From assembly GCA_964655195.1 (NCBI GenBank), contig CAZZLK010000101.1, positions 1-28,039 on the forward strand: a DNA stretch of 28,039 bases. The letters are read 5' to 3'. Shown here in pieces: positions 1 through 8,065 of the stretch. The notes under the pieces are model-generated. The model did not search any database and was not told the DNA's origin. It was given only the letters and a program-made list of their open reading frames with translations. The stretch is from DUMJ01 sp964655195 (GTDB lineage: Bacteria > DUMJ01). Position numbers and translations under genes: made by a program. Within the stretch, counting starts at the first letter, position 1; every line of letters starts with the position of its first letter.

Positions 1-266
1 ACAGAGGCAAAAGTCCTAAGGTCTGGGAAGAGAGACTTTCTCCTTTAGAAAAGGCAAAGGAATTGATTATATTGGGATTAAGATTGAGAGAAGGGGTATC
101 TCTGTGCGATGTCTACAGAAGAACAGGGATAGATGTTGGAATAATCTTTTCGGAGAATATTGAGAGACTTATATCTTATGGCTTGTTGTACAAGAAGGAG
201 GATAAAATACAGTTGACTGAGAAGGGTAGATTGTTGGCAAATCTTGTCTTTGAAGAATTCTACTAG
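1..266 (+). CDS. hemW: HemW-like radical SAM protein, C-terminal fragment (partial, 5' end outside window)
   Basis: The frame is open from the window edge to the TAG at 264-266, so this is the 3' end of a longer gene and the TTG at 63 is not its start. The visible 87 residues match the helical tail of the HemW / oxygen-independent coproporphyrinogen oxidase-like family: a W-E-E-R-L-S segment, then KAKELIILGLRLREGVSL, then a winged-helix-like end with GLL and LTEKGRLLANLVFEEF. In HemW proteins this part follows the radical SAM barrel, and the protein is a haem chaperone rather than a true oxidase. The CX3CXXC cluster motif would lie upstream and cannot be checked. The family call is from pattern recognition of the tail only. 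Confidence 0.75.
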   Translation, partial: RGKSPKVWEERLSPLEKAKELIILGLRLREGVSLCDVYRRTGIDVGIIFSENIERLISYGLLYKKEDKIQLTEKGRLLANLVFEEFY

Positions 267-279
267 TTTGTAGTATAAT
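250..279 (+). promoter_or_regulatory. Candidate promoter for the AKR-HD-LUD-MFS operon
   Basis: TTGAAG at 250-255 (end of the upstream gene) and a perfect TATAAT at 274-279 are separated by 18 bp. Predicted transcript start is near 286, leaving a leader of about 33 nt that contains AGGAGG at 303-308 before the ATG at 319. The -35 lies inside the upstream coding sequence, so it may be coincidental; the -10 is the stronger element. Confidence 0.5.
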
Positions 280-318
280 AGAAGACGATTATATCAGGTA
301 CGAGGAGGTAAAATTTTT

Positions 319-1152
319 ATGAATAAAGATCTGAAGATACCTGAGATAGAGATAGCTGGTGTTAAGATTTCTCGTCTTATCTGCGGTACCAATCCATTCA
401 ATGGTTATTCTCACTTCTCTAAGGCAAAAGATGTCTGGTTAAGGAGATATTTTACTGTAGAGAGGATTATAGAGGTATTAGAAAAGTGTCAGGAGTTTGG
501 TATAACATCCCTTCTTGGACCGATAAATGATAAGACCTGTCAGGTTCAGGAAGAACTTAAGAAGAGGGGTAAATCTCCTATGGTCTGGATCTCTACAACC
601 CTAGGTTGGCTGGAGAAGGAAAGACTTAAGGAGGAGACGAGAATTGCCAGTGAAGTGGGAAATAAGCTTCATGCCATACACTGTAGCTTTGTAGATTCCC
701 ATCTTGTATCATCTAAAAACAGGATCGAGGATATAGAGGACCTGTTATCCTATATAAGAGAGTTGGGAATGATCCCTGGGATAAGTACTCATCGTCCCGA
801 GACTTTAACTGTACTTGCCAATAGTAACTATGATATAGAATTTGTAATACTGCCATTTAACTCTATTGGTTTCTTATCAAATCTAGAAGTCAATTGGATA
901 GCCAAGATGATAAGAGAATTTCCAAAACCTATAATAATTATCAAGCCTCTGGCTGCTGGACGTCTTATGCCGGAACAGGGGATCCCCTTTGTATTGAATA
1001 ACATAAAAGATTCGGATAGTATAGCTGTAGGAGTTATGAGCCCGGAAGAGGTAGAAGAAGATGTTACAATTTTCCTGGATACGCTTATGAATAGGTATAC
1101 TAATAGGGATTTGCTTACCACACCAAGTAAATCTACAGTTACACTGAAATAA
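319..1152 (+). CDS. Aldo/keto-reductase-like TIM-barrel protein, function unknown
   Basis: A 277-residue protein with SD AGGAGG (303-308) 10 nt before the ATG. The N-terminus has RLICGTNPFNG (residues 19-29), followed by a YFTVERIIEVL helix and a GI-T-LLGP strand/loop. The pattern of regular beta-alpha units, with IIIIKPLAAGRL late and a GVMSPEEVEE segment near the end, resembles the aldo/keto reductase fold, where the C-terminal strands carry similar P-L-A-x-G-x-L and G-x-x-x-x-x-x-V-x-E patterns. I do not see a convincing Asp-Tyr-Lys-His catalytic set, so oxidoreductase activity is uncertain. It heads a tight operon with an HD hydrolase, a LUD protein and an MFS transporter. Substrate unknown; the fold call is moderate. 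Confidence 0.55.
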   Translation: MNKDLKIPEIEIAGVKISRLICGTNPFNGYSHFSKAKDVWLRRYFTVERIIEVLEKCQEFGITSLLGPINDKTCQVQEELKKRGKSPMVWISTTLGWLEKERLKEETRIASEVGNKLHAIHCSFVDSHLVSSKNRIEDIEDLLSYIRELGMIPGISTHRPETLTVLANSNYDIEFVILPFNSIGFLSNLEVNWIAKMIREFPKPIIIIKPLAAGRLMPEQGIPFVLNNIKDSDSIAVGVMSPEEVEEDVTIFLDTLMNRYTNRDLLTTPSKSTVTLK

Positions 1153-1182
1153 AGAAGAGTTTATTAAAAAGGGGTGATCATT

Positions 1183-1731
1183 TTGGATAGAGAGTTTGTT
1201 CTTTCTCTGTTGGAAAGGTATGTAAATTCGGATAATCTTAAGAAACATATGATTGCAACTGAAGCTATAATGAGGGCTTTAGCTAAAAGATTCAATCAGG
1301 ACGAAGATACCTGGGGGATTGCCGGTCTTATACATGATATAGATTATGAGTTATGTGGTGAAGACACATCAAAACATGGGATATTGGCAGAGGGAATTCT
1401 CAAAGAGGCTAATTTCCCGGAAGAAATTATAGATGCGGTAAAGGCTCATGTGAAAGGAGTAGAGGTAGATGATAACCCTATGCATATAGCCTTATGCTCC
1501 GCAGATGCTGTAAATGGACTCATAATAGCTGGAGCACTTATAAAGCCTGAGAAGAGCTTAAGTTCTATAGACACCAAGTTCATAATGAAGAGATTCAAAG
1601 AAAAGGCATTTGCCAGAGGAGCGAATAGGGAAGAGATAAAATTATGTGAGAAGCTCGGTCTTACCCTAGAGGAATTTATAACTATATCTCTCTCTGCAAT
1701 GCAGGAGATCCATAAAGAGCTGGGATTATAA
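1183..1731 (+). CDS. HD-domain phosphohydrolase (HDIG-type)
   Basis: A soluble 182-residue HD-superfamily protein. Numbering from the TTG at 1183, the metal-binding set is H22, H51-D52 (LIHDID), H65, H89 (KAHVKG) and an Asp in SADAVNG, typical of metal-dependent phosphohydrolases acting on nucleotides or phosphate esters. Start choice: the reading frame also offers a GTG at 1174, but that GTG lies inside the sequence AAAGGGGTGATC (1168-1179), an extended Shine-Dalgarno complementary to the 3' end of 16S rRNA. The TTG at 1183 sits 8 nt after the GGGG core, so I take it as the start. It lies 30 nt after the AKR-like gene and 11 nt before the LUD gene, so it is probably co-transcribed. The specific substrate cannot be read from the sequence. 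Confidence 0.8.
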   Translation: MDREFVLSLLERYVNSDNLKKHMIATEAIMRALAKRFNQDEDTWGIAGLIHDIDYELCGEDTSKHGILAEGILKEANFPEEIIDAVKAHVKGVEVDDNPMHIALCSADAVNGLIIAGALIKPEKSLSSIDTKFIMKRFKEKAFARGANREEIKLCEKLGLTLEEFITISLSAMQEIHKELGL

Positions 1732-1742
1732 GGAGGTAAATT

Positions 1743-2384
1743 ATGGATACTAATAAGGAGTGGTATAAGGGATTACTCTTAGATAGAGTGGTGGAAAATC
1801 TGAAGAGGAGAGGTTTTGACGCCTTCTGGTGTAAGACCAGGGGGGAAGCTAAAAGTAAGCTGTTAGATATCATCCCTAAAACTGCCAAGATTGGTATAGG
1901 TGGTTCTGTAACTATAAGGGAACTGGGAATAATAGATGAGCTTATAGAGAGGGGAAATACAGTTATCCACCATTGGAAACCAGGGCTTGCTTCCGAGGAA
2001 GACTTCCAGATTAGAAGGGAAGAAATGACTTCCGATGTATTTTTAAGTAGCACCAACGCCCTTACTGTAGACGGAGTTATAGTTAATACAGATGGGGTAG
2101 GGAATAGAGTTGCTGGGATGATATTTGGACCCAGACGTGTCATCCTGGTAGTGGGGATAAATAAGATAGTAAAGGATATTGAAGGTGCCATATGGAGGAT
2201 AAAAAATGTTGCTACTCCTATGAATGCTTACAGATTGGGGTTGAATACTCCCTGCGCAAAAGTGGGTTACTGTACGAATTGTGCCAGTAATGTAAGTATA
2301 TGTAGAGTGACTACTATAATCGAATATAAGCCATCTAGGACAGACTTTACTGTAGTCCTGGTAAACGAGGAATTAGGGTATTAG
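1743..2384 (+). CDS. LUD-domain protein (LutC/DUF162 family)
   Basis: A 213-residue single-domain LUD protein. The family signature GIGGSVTIRELGI is at residues 51-63, and LTVDGVIVNTDGVGNR-type residues follow around 107-122, as in DUF162/LUD proteins. The C-terminal segment has four cysteines (C171, C177, C180, C187), usual for this stand-alone branch and possibly a metal or Fe-S site. LUD proteins in LutABC and LudP systems take part in lactate oxidation, but neither LutA/LutB nor a lactate permease is seen here, so lactate use should not be assumed. SD AAGGAGG (1729-1735) overlaps the end of the HD gene, and the stop codon directly abuts the next ATG, indicating translational coupling. Confidence 0.8.
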   Translation: MDTNKEWYKGLLLDRVVENLKRRGFDAFWCKTRGEAKSKLLDIIPKTAKIGIGGSVTIRELGIIDELIERGNTVIHHWKPGLASEEDFQIRREEMTSDVFLSSTNALTVDGVIVNTDGVGNRVAGMIFGPRRVILVVGINKIVKDIEGAIWRIKNVATPMNAYRLGLNTPCAKVGYCTNCASNVSICRVTTIIEYKPSRTDFTVVLVNEELGY

Positions 2385-3626
2385 ATGAGAGAAGGAAAAA
2401 GGAATGGCATACTGGTAAGAGCCTTCCTCTTCTCCTATTATTCAGGCTGGGCTCTGGTATTTTCCTTTATTCCCATATATCTCAGGGAACTGGGCTTCTC
2501 TATAGGGGAGATAGGTTCTCTTTCAGCCCTTTCTGCCTTTATAGGGGCTCTTATACAGACTCCTATCGGTAGCCTGTCAGACAGGATAAAGAAGAGAAAG
2601 CCCTTTATCATCTGTGGTTTACTGATAAATAGTCTACTGTATCTTTTGTTATTTCCAAGATTAACTGTTTATAGGGAGTTTATCTTTCTTTACATTCTCT
2701 CTGGGCTATGTACGTATACCATATTAACTGCTTCTAGTGTCCTTATGGTAGACCTCAGTATCTCAGGAGAGATCGGTAGAGGTTATGCCTCAAGTAGGAT
2801 CTGGGGGAGTATTGGATTTCTGACAAGTATACTCTTAACTGGGGCGATACCTCTATTGACATATGGCAGAACCATCTTTATAGCCGTGAGCATTATATTC
2901 TTCTTCTCTGCCATACTGGTAATGTTTATAAAAGAACCGGAGCGAAAGGCAAATATCCTAGCACCTCAGGTAAAGGGTTTCAAGAGATTGATAACTAACA
3001 AACAGCTACTCAGTTTTTTATTTTTCTATTTTCTTTACTATACAACCCTTACCGGAGCCTCGAATAATGTTAATCTCCTGGTAAAGTCCTTGGGTGGTTC
3101 TAACAGGATGGTAAGTTTTTCTTATGCTATGAGTTCAGGCATAGAGATACCATTTATGTTTATTATGGGGAGCCTTTCAGATAAGATAGGAAGAAGACCT
3201 CTTTTGGTGTTAGCTTCAATAGCTCTCCCCCTAAGGATGCTTTTGTATGGGATAGCATCAAAACCTGTACATATAATAGGTATTCAGACTATGCACAGTG
3301 TTACATTTGCTGTTATGTCGATAGTTCCCATAGCGTATATAAATGATATAATCCATCCAGATGAAAGGGGAACAGCTCAGGGGATGTTTAATATGACAAC
3401 AGGATTCGCCTCTGCATTTGCTCCATTTTTGGCTGGTTATGTAGCAGATATTGTTGGTATCTCTAGGATGTACCTCTTTCTTATGATACTTGCACTTACT
3501 TCCAGTTTCTGGCTGATATGTTTCATTGAAGAGTCTAAGGAGTTGCGGGTATCACTAAAGACTAATAATTCCTTTGAGATGTTCTTAAAAGTATTTTCTA
3601 CACCATTATGTAGAAGGAATAAGTAA
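2385..3626 (+). CDS. MFS transporter
   Basis: A 413-residue integral membrane protein with about 12 hydrophobic helices and the MFS loop motif GSLSDRIKKRKP after helix 2, repeated as GSLSDKIGRRPL in the second half, which shows the two six-helix repeats. The ATG follows the LUD stop codon with no gap (TAGATG), so translation is coupled. The second half carries HPDERGTAQGMFN, a common arrangement in drug/sugar efflux-type MFS proteins. Substrate unknown; co-transcription with the AKR-like, HD and LUD genes suggests a linked small-molecule role, which is inference. An inverted repeat (TTCTACA/TGTAGAA) spans the last codons at 3596-3615. Confidence 0.85.
   Translation: MREGKRNGILVRAFLFSYYSGWALVFSFIPIYLRELGFSIGEIGSLSALSAFIGALIQTPIGSLSDRIKKRKPFIICGLLINSLLYLLLFPRLTVYREFIFLYILSGLCTYTILTASSVLMVDLSISGEIGRGYASSRIWGSIGFLTSILLTGAIPLLTYGRTIFIAVSIIFFFSAILVMFIKEPERKANILAPQVKGFKRLITNKQLLSFLFFYFLYYTTLTGASNNVNLLVKSLGGSNRMVSFSYAMSSGIEIPFMFIMGSLSDKIGRRPLLVLASIALPLRMLLYGIASKPVHIIGIQTMHSVTFAVMSIVPIAYINDIIHPDERGTAQGMFNMTTGFASAFAPFLAGYVADIVGISRMYLFLMILALTSSFWLICFIEESKELRVSLKTNNSFEMFLKVFSTPLCRRNK
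3596..3615. repeat. Short inverted repeat at the 3' end of the MFS gene
   Basis: TTCTACA (3596-3602) and TGTAGAA (3609-3615) form a perfect 7-bp inverted repeat around a 6-nt centre, just upstream of an extended -10 box (3631-3639). It occupies the place where a -35 box or operator would be. There is no T-tract after it, so a terminator is unlikely. It could be an operator for the HAD-rapZ operon or chance. Confidence 0.35.
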
Positions 3627-3630
3627 GTAA

Positions 3631-3639
3631 TGGTATAAT
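3631..3639 (+). promoter_or_regulatory. Extended -10 promoter for the HAD-rapZ-whiA-gap operon
   Basis: TGGTATAAT is an extended -10 element (TGn plus a perfect TATAAT at 3634-3639). At the normal spacing no good -35 is present (TAGAAG at 3611-3616), which extended -10 promoters tolerate. Only 9 nt separate the -10 from the ATG at 3649, so the transcript would start within about 3 nt of the start codon. Confidence 0.5.
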
Positions 3640-3648
3640 AATCTAGCT

Positions 3649-4446
3649 ATGATTAAGTTATTGGTTACTGATTTGGACGGTACGATACTGTTTAACGACT
3701 CCTTCCCGCAGATAGTAAGGGAAGGAATTGAGAAACTTTCTATGTATGGAGTAAAGGTCTGTATAGCCAGTGGTAGAATGCTGAGTTCTATCTATAATTA
3801 TTACAGGATTTTAGATCTAGATACTCCAATCATAGCTTATAACGGTGCTATGATTGGAGATAAGGATTTAAATATCCTTTACCATAAGCCGATCGAATTT
3901 TCTGTATGGTTTAAGGTATTTAGGATGCTATATAAAAAAGATTTTCAGATTAACCTCTACTTCGATGATAAACTGTATATATTCAGGAAAAATACATTTG
4001 GTGATAGGTATCCTTTACAGAACAAAGTTCAGGCAAAGTTTGTAGATGATCCAGATGAGATTCCTAAACTTCCTACAACCAAGGTCCTTGGTATAGGTCC
4101 TCCGGAGATTGTAGAAGAGACTCAGATCGAACTTAAGAGGATATTCGATAGCAATCTTTATATAACTACAAGTAGCCCCACATATTTAGAGATTATGAAT
4201 AGTGGAGTTTCCAAGGGAAGAGCATTGATGCTTCTCTCTGAGATGCTGAAGATTCCTGTAACAGATATAGCAGGGCTAGGGGACAGTTTTAATGATCTTG
4301 AGCTTATAAGGGATGCTGGGATAGGAATTACTTTTAAAAATTCCCCTCAGGAGTTGAAAGATGTTGCTGATTATGTAACTGAGTCCAATAGTCCTGAGGG
4401 ATTTAGAGAGGTGGTGGAATTTATACTATGGAAGAATCGCCTCTGA
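3649..4446 (+). CDS. HAD-superfamily phosphatase (Cof-like, type IIB cap)
   Basis: A 265-residue cytosolic sugar-phosphate or nucleotide phosphatase of the Cof/YidA type. Motif I is D8-L-D10-G-T, motif II is ASGR around residues 40-43, motif III is K189 in SKG, and motif IV is GDSFND (D212, D216). The region between motifs II and III (about 85-185) fits the IIB cap. No Shine-Dalgarno precedes the ATG; a near-consensus -10 ends 9 nt before it, so this may be a leaderless message. The 3' end overlaps rapZ by 19 nt. Substrate unknown. Confidence 0.85.
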   Translation: MIKLLVTDLDGTILFNDSFPQIVREGIEKLSMYGVKVCIASGRMLSSIYNYYRILDLDTPIIAYNGAMIGDKDLNILYHKPIEFSVWFKVFRMLYKKDFQINLYFDDKLYIFRKNTFGDRYPLQNKVQAKFVDDPDEIPKLPTTKVLGIGPPEIVEETQIELKRIFDSNLYITTSSPTYLEIMNSGVSKGRALMLLSEMLKIPVTDIAGLGDSFNDLELIRDAGIGITFKNSPQELKDVADYVTESNSPEGFREVVEFILWKNRL

Positions 4447-5297
4447 ATCTTATAATAATAACTGGCTTTTCTGGAGCAGGAAAATCTCTTGCTATAAGAT
4501 GTTTTGAGGATATGGGTTATTTCTGTATAGATAATCTACCGGTTACTTTAATGCCCAAGCTTGTCGAACTTTGCATTCAGTCTGAAGGTAAGATAAGGGA
4601 TGTGGCATTGGTTATAGATATAAGAGGTAAGGAATTTTTCGACTCACTGAGAAACTCTCTGGACGCTATCCATAAGATGGGTGTATGGGAAAAGATCATA
4701 TTTCTAGAAGCTTCAGAGGAAGTTCTCATAAAGAGATATAAAGAGACACGTAGACCGCATCCCCTGAGTGAATTTGGATCTCTGGTAGAGAGTATCAGGG
4801 AAGAGAAGAGGATACTGGAGCCAATTAAAGAGATCGCTGATTACGTTATAGATACATCAAGAACTCCTCCAGCTCAATTAAAGGACGTATTGCAGAAGCT
4901 TTCACTCTTCAAGGCAAAGGATACCATTGTCTTCAATCTTGAATCTTTCGGATATAAATTTGGCTTGCCACTGGATGCAGACCTGTTATTAGATGTGAGG
5001 TTTCTGAATAATCCATTCTATGAACCGGAGCTGAGATTAAAGAGTGGTTTGGACAAAGAGGTAAGGGATTATGTGATGGAGGACCCCTCGGCAAAGAAGT
5101 TCTTGGAAAAGATTGAAGATTTTATAGAATTTCTCATCCCTCAATATGCAAAACTGGGTAAGTATCAGATAACAATCGCCGTTGGCTGTACAGGTGGGAG
5201 ACACAGATCTCCAGCCATTGTAGAAGTCTTAAAGGAGAGATTAGAGGAGAGAGGATATAAGGTAGTGGTGCATCATAGGGATATAGAAGCAGAATAG
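4428..5297 (+). CDS. rapZ: RNase adapter / nucleotide-binding protein RapZ (YvcJ family)
   Basis: 289 residues, the normal length for RapZ/YvcJ. The Walker A motif GFSGAGKS is at residues 13-20, followed by the family-typical FEDMGYFCIDNLP. The C-terminal domain has DVRFLNNPFY and the signature GCTGGRHRSPAIVE. In E. coli RapZ binds small RNAs and guides RNase E to GlmZ in control of amino-sugar synthesis; in Firmicutes YvcJ hydrolyses nucleotides. It overlaps the upstream HAD gene and lies 4 nt before whiA. In many genomes yvcK/mgfK lies between rapZ and whiA, but not here. Confidence 0.95.
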   Translation: MEESPLNLIIITGFSGAGKSLAIRCFEDMGYFCIDNLPVTLMPKLVELCIQSEGKIRDVALVIDIRGKEFFDSLRNSLDAIHKMGVWEKIIFLEASEEVLIKRYKETRRPHPLSEFGSLVESIREEKRILEPIKEIADYVIDTSRTPPAQLKDVLQKLSLFKAKDTIVFNLESFGYKFGLPLDADLLLDVRFLNNPFYEPELRLKSGLDKEVRDYVMEDPSAKKFLEKIEDFIEFLIPQYAKLGKYQITIAVGCTGGRHRSPAIVEVLKERLEERGYKVVVHHRDIEAE

Positions 5298-5301
5298 AGC
5301 A

Positions 5302-6132
5302 GTGAAAGGGTATTCTGAGTCTCTAAGGTTTGAACTCTGTAAGAAAATGCCCCATAATGTTCAGGAAGCTCTTGTAGAATTACAGGGTATTATTGGTTCC
5401 AGAAAGAGGGTAGAAAGAGATCTTATATATACTGATAGGATGAACGTAGCCAATAGAGTTACTCTGCTCTGGAAGATGGTATTTAATTCTTCTCTTATTA
5501 TGGATATAAAGAGATATAGAAGAGGGTACCGATTTTTCATAAAGTTAGACAATGAATATTACAGGTCTTTAGTGTGGAATGGCGAATTGCCGGAATATTT
5601 TTTAAGAGGTGTATTCCTCGCTTGTGGTTTTATCTCAGATCCGGAAAGAGATTATAGGATAGAGTTATTACCTATTGAGAAAGATTTTGTCAATCAAATA
5701 ACTAAGGCATTGAATCTCTTGGGGATAAGGCATAGCGTATATATGAAAAAGGTATCTGTAGTTGGATTCTCAAGTATAGAAAAACTCTTGAATTTAATAG
5801 GGGTTCAACAGGGGCTTATAAAACTTGAAGAGATAAGGACCTTAAAATCCATCAAAGAAGATACCAATAGAAGGATAAATTTTCAGGAGTCTAACATAGA
5901 GAAGACTCTACGTTCAGCCGAAAGAGAGATAGAGGCTATAAAGATACTGACATTAAATAATAAATTGCCTGAGAGATACAGACAGGTTGCACAGCTGAGA
6001 TTAAGGTATCCTCAGGCTACACTGAAAGAATTGGCACAGTTATCCCAACCTCCAGTCAGTAAGAGTACTATCGCTTATTATCTGAGGAAACTGGAAGAAT
6101 TGGCAGATGGTGGTATTGAAGATAAATCCTGA
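5302..6132 (+). CDS. whiA: WhiA-family DNA-binding regulator
   Basis: 276 residues, shorter than the roughly 300-330 usual for WhiA. The N-terminal half is the degenerate LAGLIDADG-like domain, with RGVFLACGFISDP at about 102-114. The C-terminal half has the WhiA signature LPERYRQVAQLRLRYP, then LKELAQL and PPVSKSTIAYYLRKL, the helix-turn-helix. WhiA regulates sporulation-linked genes in Streptomyces and affects cell division and chromosome segregation in Bacillus. The GTG start (5302) lies 4 nt after rapZ and has no clear Shine-Dalgarno, so translation is probably coupled. The start fits the family's N-terminus (SESLRFELCKK). The end overlaps the next gene. Confidence 0.93.
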   Translation: MKGYSESLRFELCKKMPHNVQEALVELQGIIGSRKRVERDLIYTDRMNVANRVTLLWKMVFNSSLIMDIKRYRRGYRFFIKLDNEYYRSLVWNGELPEYFLRGVFLACGFISDPERDYRIELLPIEKDFVNQITKALNLLGIRHSVYMKKVSVVGFSSIEKLLNLIGVQQGLIKLEEIRTLKSIKEDTNRRINFQESNIEKTLRSAEREIEAIKILTLNNKLPERYRQVAQLRLRYPQATLKELAQLSQPPVSKSTIAYYLRKLEELADGGIEDKS

Positions 6133-7048
6133 TGCATACTCCTATACAGAGGAAAGGGTCAGAGAATTCCCTGACTCCTGGAATTATATAGCTATTGGTG
6201 GGGTTGATGTAGGAAAGACATCTTTTGCTGTTAGTCTTTCCGCCATTCTTGTAAGAAGAGGATATAATGTCTTATTTTTAGACCTGGATTTGGGGCAGTC
6301 AACTATAGGGCTTCCTATGACCATATCCCTTGGGAAAGTGATGTCAGATAAAGAAGATTCTCTAATTATCGAGATAATAGCTTCTGAATTTATAGGTAAC
6401 AACACTCCAGAGGGATTAGAACCTCTTATTATTGCCAGATCTCTCAAACTTCTCTCCCTGGTTCCTAGGAATGGAGTAAAATTGGTTGTGGATACCTGTG
6501 GTTATGTAAATTCTCCAAAAGCTCTGGGTTATAAAAGATGCATAATAGAAAATATCGAGAATCCATTTTCAATTGTCATTTCAGATGAATCTTGGGCTAA
6601 AAAATTCGCCTCGTATATACCAGGAGAAAAGACTCTTCTAAGTCCATTACCGAATGCAAAAAGAAGAGACTTCCATACTAGAAAGGAAAGGAGGGAGTCT
6701 CTCTTTAAACAGTACTTCTCCACTAATCTTACACTTTTTTCTACCGGTGTATATCTTTTTTATTTTCCCTATCCCTTATTGTCTCTGAAAGAATGTTTGA
6801 CTGATATGGTAAAATATAAATGTGCTGTTAGAGAAGAGGAACTTATCGGCTTAATCGTTGGACTTAGAGATAAGAATGGTCGATTTATGGGGTTAGGTAG
6901 AATAATAGATAGAACTGGTGTTAATTTTTTGATAGAAACGCCTGTAAAAAATGTAAAGGAGATAAGGTTTATAGAATTATCTAGACTAAGATTGGATAAT
7001 CAGTATAGAGAGATCGGAAAATTATTAATTTCTCAGAAGGAGGTATAA
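6107..7048 (+). CDS. Clp1/Grc3-like P-loop polynucleotide kinase family protein
   Basis: 313 residues. Walker A is GGVDVGKTS (31-39), followed by the Clp1/Grc3 hallmark FLDLDLGQS (58-65) and a Walker B-like LVVDTCGYV near residue 126. In Clp1/Grc3/Nol9 proteins this P-loop domain phosphorylates RNA or DNA 5'-OH ends; bacterial members are little studied, so activity is inferred from motifs only. The C-terminal 80 residues look like a separate small domain. The start overlaps whiA by 26 nt; ATG 6107 is chosen, but GTG 6110 or TTG 6116 are possible because no clean SD is present. The stop is 2 nt before gap, whose SD lies in the end of this gene. Confidence 0.75.
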   Translation: MVVLKINPDAYSYTEERVREFPDSWNYIAIGGVDVGKTSFAVSLSAILVRRGYNVLFLDLDLGQSTIGLPMTISLGKVMSDKEDSLIIEIIASEFIGNNTPEGLEPLIIARSLKLLSLVPRNGVKLVVDTCGYVNSPKALGYKRCIIENIENPFSIVISDESWAKKFASYIPGEKTLLSPLPNAKRRDFHTRKERRESLFKQYFSTNLTLFSTGVYLFYFPYPLLSLKECLTDMVKYKCAVREEELIGLIVGLRDKNGRFMGLGRIIDRTGVNFLIETPVKNVKEIRFIELSRLRLDNQYREIGKLLISQKEV

Positions 7049-7050
7049 AG

Positions 7051-8052
7051 ATGAAAGTAGGTATTAATGGTTTCGGAAGAATAGGAAGACAGGTATTTAA
7101 AGCGCTGATAGAGAAGTATCCTGATATAGAGGTAGTAGCTATAAACGATATCACAGATATAGTAACAAACGTACATCTTCTCAAGTATGACTCTAATTAT
7201 GGTAGATTTCCAGGTGAAGTAAAGATAGACGGAAATGATATGGTAGTAAACTCCAGACGTATAAAGGTATTTGCAGAAAAAGATCCGATAAATCTTCCAT
7301 GGAAGGATCTCGGCGTGGACCTTGTGGTAGAGTCTACCGGGATATTTACCGATGCTGATAAGGCTTCTGCTCATATAAAAGCTGGAGCTAAGAAGGTAAT
7401 AATCACTGCTCCTGCTAAAGGGGAAGATATAACTATAGTCCTTGGGGTAAATGAGAATCAGTATGACCCAAGTAAACACCATATAATCTCCAATGCATCC
7501 TGCACCACCAATAGCCTTGCCCCAGTTTCTAAGGTCTTGAATGATAAGTTTGGAATAATAAGTGGATTGATGACTACCACACACTCTTATACTAACGATC
7601 AGAGAGTTCTTGATTTACCTCATAAGGATCTAAGAAGGGCTAGGGCAGCAGCTTTAAATATCATCCCCACAACTACGGGTGCTGCTAAGGCTATCGGGGC
7701 AGTAATCCCTGAACTGAAGGGTAAGATGAATGGTATAGCTCTGAGAGTTCCTACTCCGACTGTCTCGATTACTGACCTAGTATGTGTAGTGAGTAGAGAG
7801 GTAACAGTTGAAGAGGTAAATAAGGCGTTCGAAGAGGCTGCTGCTGGACCAATGAAGGGGATTCTGGATATAACGTATGAACCTCTCGTTTCTATGGACT
7901 TCAAGGGTACCACATACTCTACGGTAGTGGATGGACTTTCTACTATGGCTATTGGGAATCTGGTAAAAGTTCTAGCCTGGTATGATAATGAGTGGGGTTA
8001 CTCCTGCAGAGTTGCTGATCTTGTGGCTTATGTAAGAGACAAAGGAATCTAA
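7051..8052 (+). CDS. gap: Glyceraldehyde-3-phosphate dehydrogenase, type I
   Basis: 333 residues. The Rossmann motif is GINGFGRIGR (4-13), D33 indicates NAD preference, catalytic Cys is C151 in NASCTTNSLAP, and the base H178 lies in TTHSYT. The end WYDNEWGYS is typical of phosphorylating GAPDH. It converts glyceraldehyde-3-phosphate, NAD+ and phosphate to 1,3-bisphosphoglycerate. A strong SD (AGAAGGAGG) precedes the ATG, and pgk and tpiA follow closely, so the three are one translationally balanced unit. A single gap and no GapN is visible here. Confidence 0.98.
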   Translation: MKVGINGFGRIGRQVFKALIEKYPDIEVVAINDITDIVTNVHLLKYDSNYGRFPGEVKIDGNDMVVNSRRIKVFAEKDPINLPWKDLGVDLVVESTGIFTDADKASAHIKAGAKKVIITAPAKGEDITIVLGVNENQYDPSKHHIISNASCTTNSLAPVSKVLNDKFGIISGLMTTTHSYTNDQRVLDLPHKDLRRARAAALNIIPTTTGAAKAIGAVIPELKGKMNGIALRVPTPTVSITDLVCVVSREVTVEEVNKAFEEAAAGPMKGILDITYEPLVSMDFKGTTYSTVVDGLSTMAIGNLVKVLAWYDNEWGYSCRVADLVAYVRDKGI

Positions 8053-8065
8053 AGGGAGAAAGGAT

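Noticed and set aside
1682..2191. 169-codon minus-strand open frame opposite the LUD gene
   Set aside because: Low-complexity Ser/Ile/Pro product, no SD, antisense to a gene with clear family motifs.
7033..7584. 183-codon minus-strand open frame opposite gap
   Set aside because: Tyr/Ile/Ser-rich product with no recognisable motif, wholly antisense to a conserved GAPDH gene; explained by codon bias of the real gene.
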